A stretch of DNA of 5,827 nucleotides from Anaerolineae bacterium. Lineage in GTDB: Bacteria; Chloroflexota; Anaerolineae; Promineifilales; Promineifilaceae. The translations under genes and the position numbers were made by a program. Below the pieces are notes generated by a model. That model had not been told where the DNA came from, made no database searches, and worked only from the letters and a program-made list of their open reading frames with translations. Shown in pieces: positions 5,256 through 5,827 of this stretch. The stretch is taken from the NCBI GenBank assembly GCA_028284105.1, contig JANQSK010001087.1, forward strand, positions 1-5,827, in the 5' to 3' direction. Position 1 is the stretch's first letter. The number at the start of each line of letters is the position of its first letter.

Positions 5256-5827
5256 ATGGATATTGCAATGGTAGGTCTTGGCAAAATGGGAGCCAATATG
5301 GTTCAACGCCTTCTGAATGGTGGGCACCGTGTGGTGGTGTCAGACATCAACACAGAGGCCGTTGAAACGGCCGTTTCTCACGGCGCAGTAGGCTCAGAAT
5401 CAATTGCTGATATGGTAAGCAAGCTCCCCAAGCCTAGCGTTGTTTGGGTCATGGTCCCCTCTGGAAAAATTACCGAATCCGTGATCAACCAAGTCTCAGA
5501 GCATCTAAGCAAAGGTGACATTCTCATCGATGGCGGCAATAGCAACTACAAAGACACCATGCGCCGAAGCGAAGAACTTGCTGCAAAAGGTTTGTTAATG
5601 GCAGATGTTGGCACTAGCGGCGGCGTTTGGGGATTGGCCGAAGGATACAGCATGATGGTTGGAGGGAGTGATGAAGCGGTAACGGCCGTTACGCCTGCAC
5701 TCAAAACGCTTGCACCAGGAGAAGACCAAGGCTGGGGGCACGTTGGACCAAACGGGTCAGGGCACTATGTCAAAATGGTTCACAACGGCATTGAATATGG
5801 GTTGATGCAAGCGTATGCTGAAGGGTT
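5256..5827 (+). CDS. gnd: 6-phosphogluconate dehydrogenase, decarboxylating (short class), partial at 3' end
   Basis: Oxidative decarboxylation of 6-phosphogluconate to ribulose-5-phosphate in the cytoplasmic pentose-phosphate pathway. The first 190 residues are present. Visible are the N-terminal dinucleotide fold MVGLGKMGANM (Gly7, Gly9, Gly12), VMVPSG at 65-70, the substrate-binding segment DGGNSNYKD from Asp92, the signature VGTSGGVWGLAEGYSMMVGG from Val118, and the catalytic segment GHYVKMVHNGIEYG with Lys173, His176 and Asn177. Gaps in the sequence fit the roughly 300-residue class (GntZ/YqeC-like) rather than the 470-residue E. coli Gnd. Asp30 at the end of the second beta strand suggests NAD+ rather than NADP+ preference (inference). 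The ATG at 5256 has AAGGAG 8 nt upstream. It is divergent from the redox operon; a metabolic link through reducing power is possible but not shown. It carries two ACGGCCGT octamers, both read Thr-Ala-Val. Confidence 0.96.
   Translation, partial: MDIAMVGLGKMGANMVQRLLNGGHRVVVSDINTEAVETAVSHGAVGSESIADMVSKLPKPSVVWVMVPSGKITESVINQVSEHLSKGDILIDGGNSNYKDTMRRSEELAAKGLLMADVGTSGGVWGLAEGYSMMVGGSDEAVTAVTPALKTLAPGEDQGWGHVGPNGSGHYVKMVHNGIEYGLMQAYAEG
5367..5374. repeat. ACGGCCGT palindrome, copy 7 (6-phosphogluconate dehydrogenase)
   Basis: Exact octamer extended to AAACGGCCGTTT; read Thr-Ala-Val in VETAVSHG. A near-match, AGGCCGTT, lies 11 nt upstream. Confidence 0.9.
5682..5689. repeat. ACGGCCGT palindrome, copy 8 (6-phosphogluconate dehydrogenase)
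   Basis: Exact octamer within the longer palindrome GTAACGGCCGTTAC; read Thr-Ala-Val in AVTAVTPA. Confidence 0.9.

Overview
The window looks like chromosomal DNA of a selenocysteine-decoding Gram-negative bacterium with moderate GC (low to mid 40s % by eye). A marine-type proteobacterium, perhaps an alphaproteobacterium, is my best guess. It rests on the kinds of protein present (a short selenoprotein-B-family protein, a BCP-like peroxiredoxin with a GARGCTPQSC active site, a hybrid GAF-PAS histidine kinase and a roughly 300-residue-class 6-phosphogluconate dehydrogenase), not on any marker gene. No rRNA, tRNA, IS element, integrase or CRISPR array is visible.

Layout. (1) 1-2285, minus strand: a large hybrid sensor histidine kinase (GAF, PAS, HisKA, HATPase, receiver) that runs off the left edge. 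(2) 2286-2450: a 165-bp AT-rich spacer. (3) 2451-4853, minus strand: a tight four-gene cluster, in transcription order a 72-residue signal-peptide/membrane protein, a DJ-1/PfpI-family protein, a peroxiredoxin and a selenoprotein. Gaps are 13 nt, a 4-nt ATGA overlap, and 9 nt. (4) 4854-5255: a 402-bp divergent regulatory region rich in inverted repeats. (5) 5256-5827, plus strand: the first 190 codons of a decarboxylating 6-phosphogluconate dehydrogenase, running off the right edge.

The main result is that two apparent ORFs, 2730-3410 and 2451-2726, are one gene of 319 residues. They are in the same frame and are separated only by an in-frame UGA at 2730-2732. This UGA sits in a U-P-V-C (UxxC) redox motif and is followed 10 nt downstream by a perfect 8-bp hairpin with a G-first triloop, matching the general design of a bacterial SECIS element. 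The protein resembles the short glycine/sarcosine/betaine reductase selenoprotein B family. No other glycine reductase subunit is nearby. Its partners here are a Cys-based peroxiredoxin and a Cys-nucleophile DJ-1 protein, so the cluster reads as a thiol/selenol redox operon, possibly for peroxide or reactive-carbonyl defence; that role is inference.

A second, independent signal is the palindromic octamer ACGGCCGT. It occurs eight times in 5.8 kb (about 0.09 expected at equal base frequencies), at least once in every gene and never between genes. Six copies are read as Thr-Ala-Val and two in another frame as Asp/Asn-Gly-Arg, which points to selection or biased retention at the DNA level, comparable to the HIP1 palindrome of cyanobacteria or to DNA uptake sequences.
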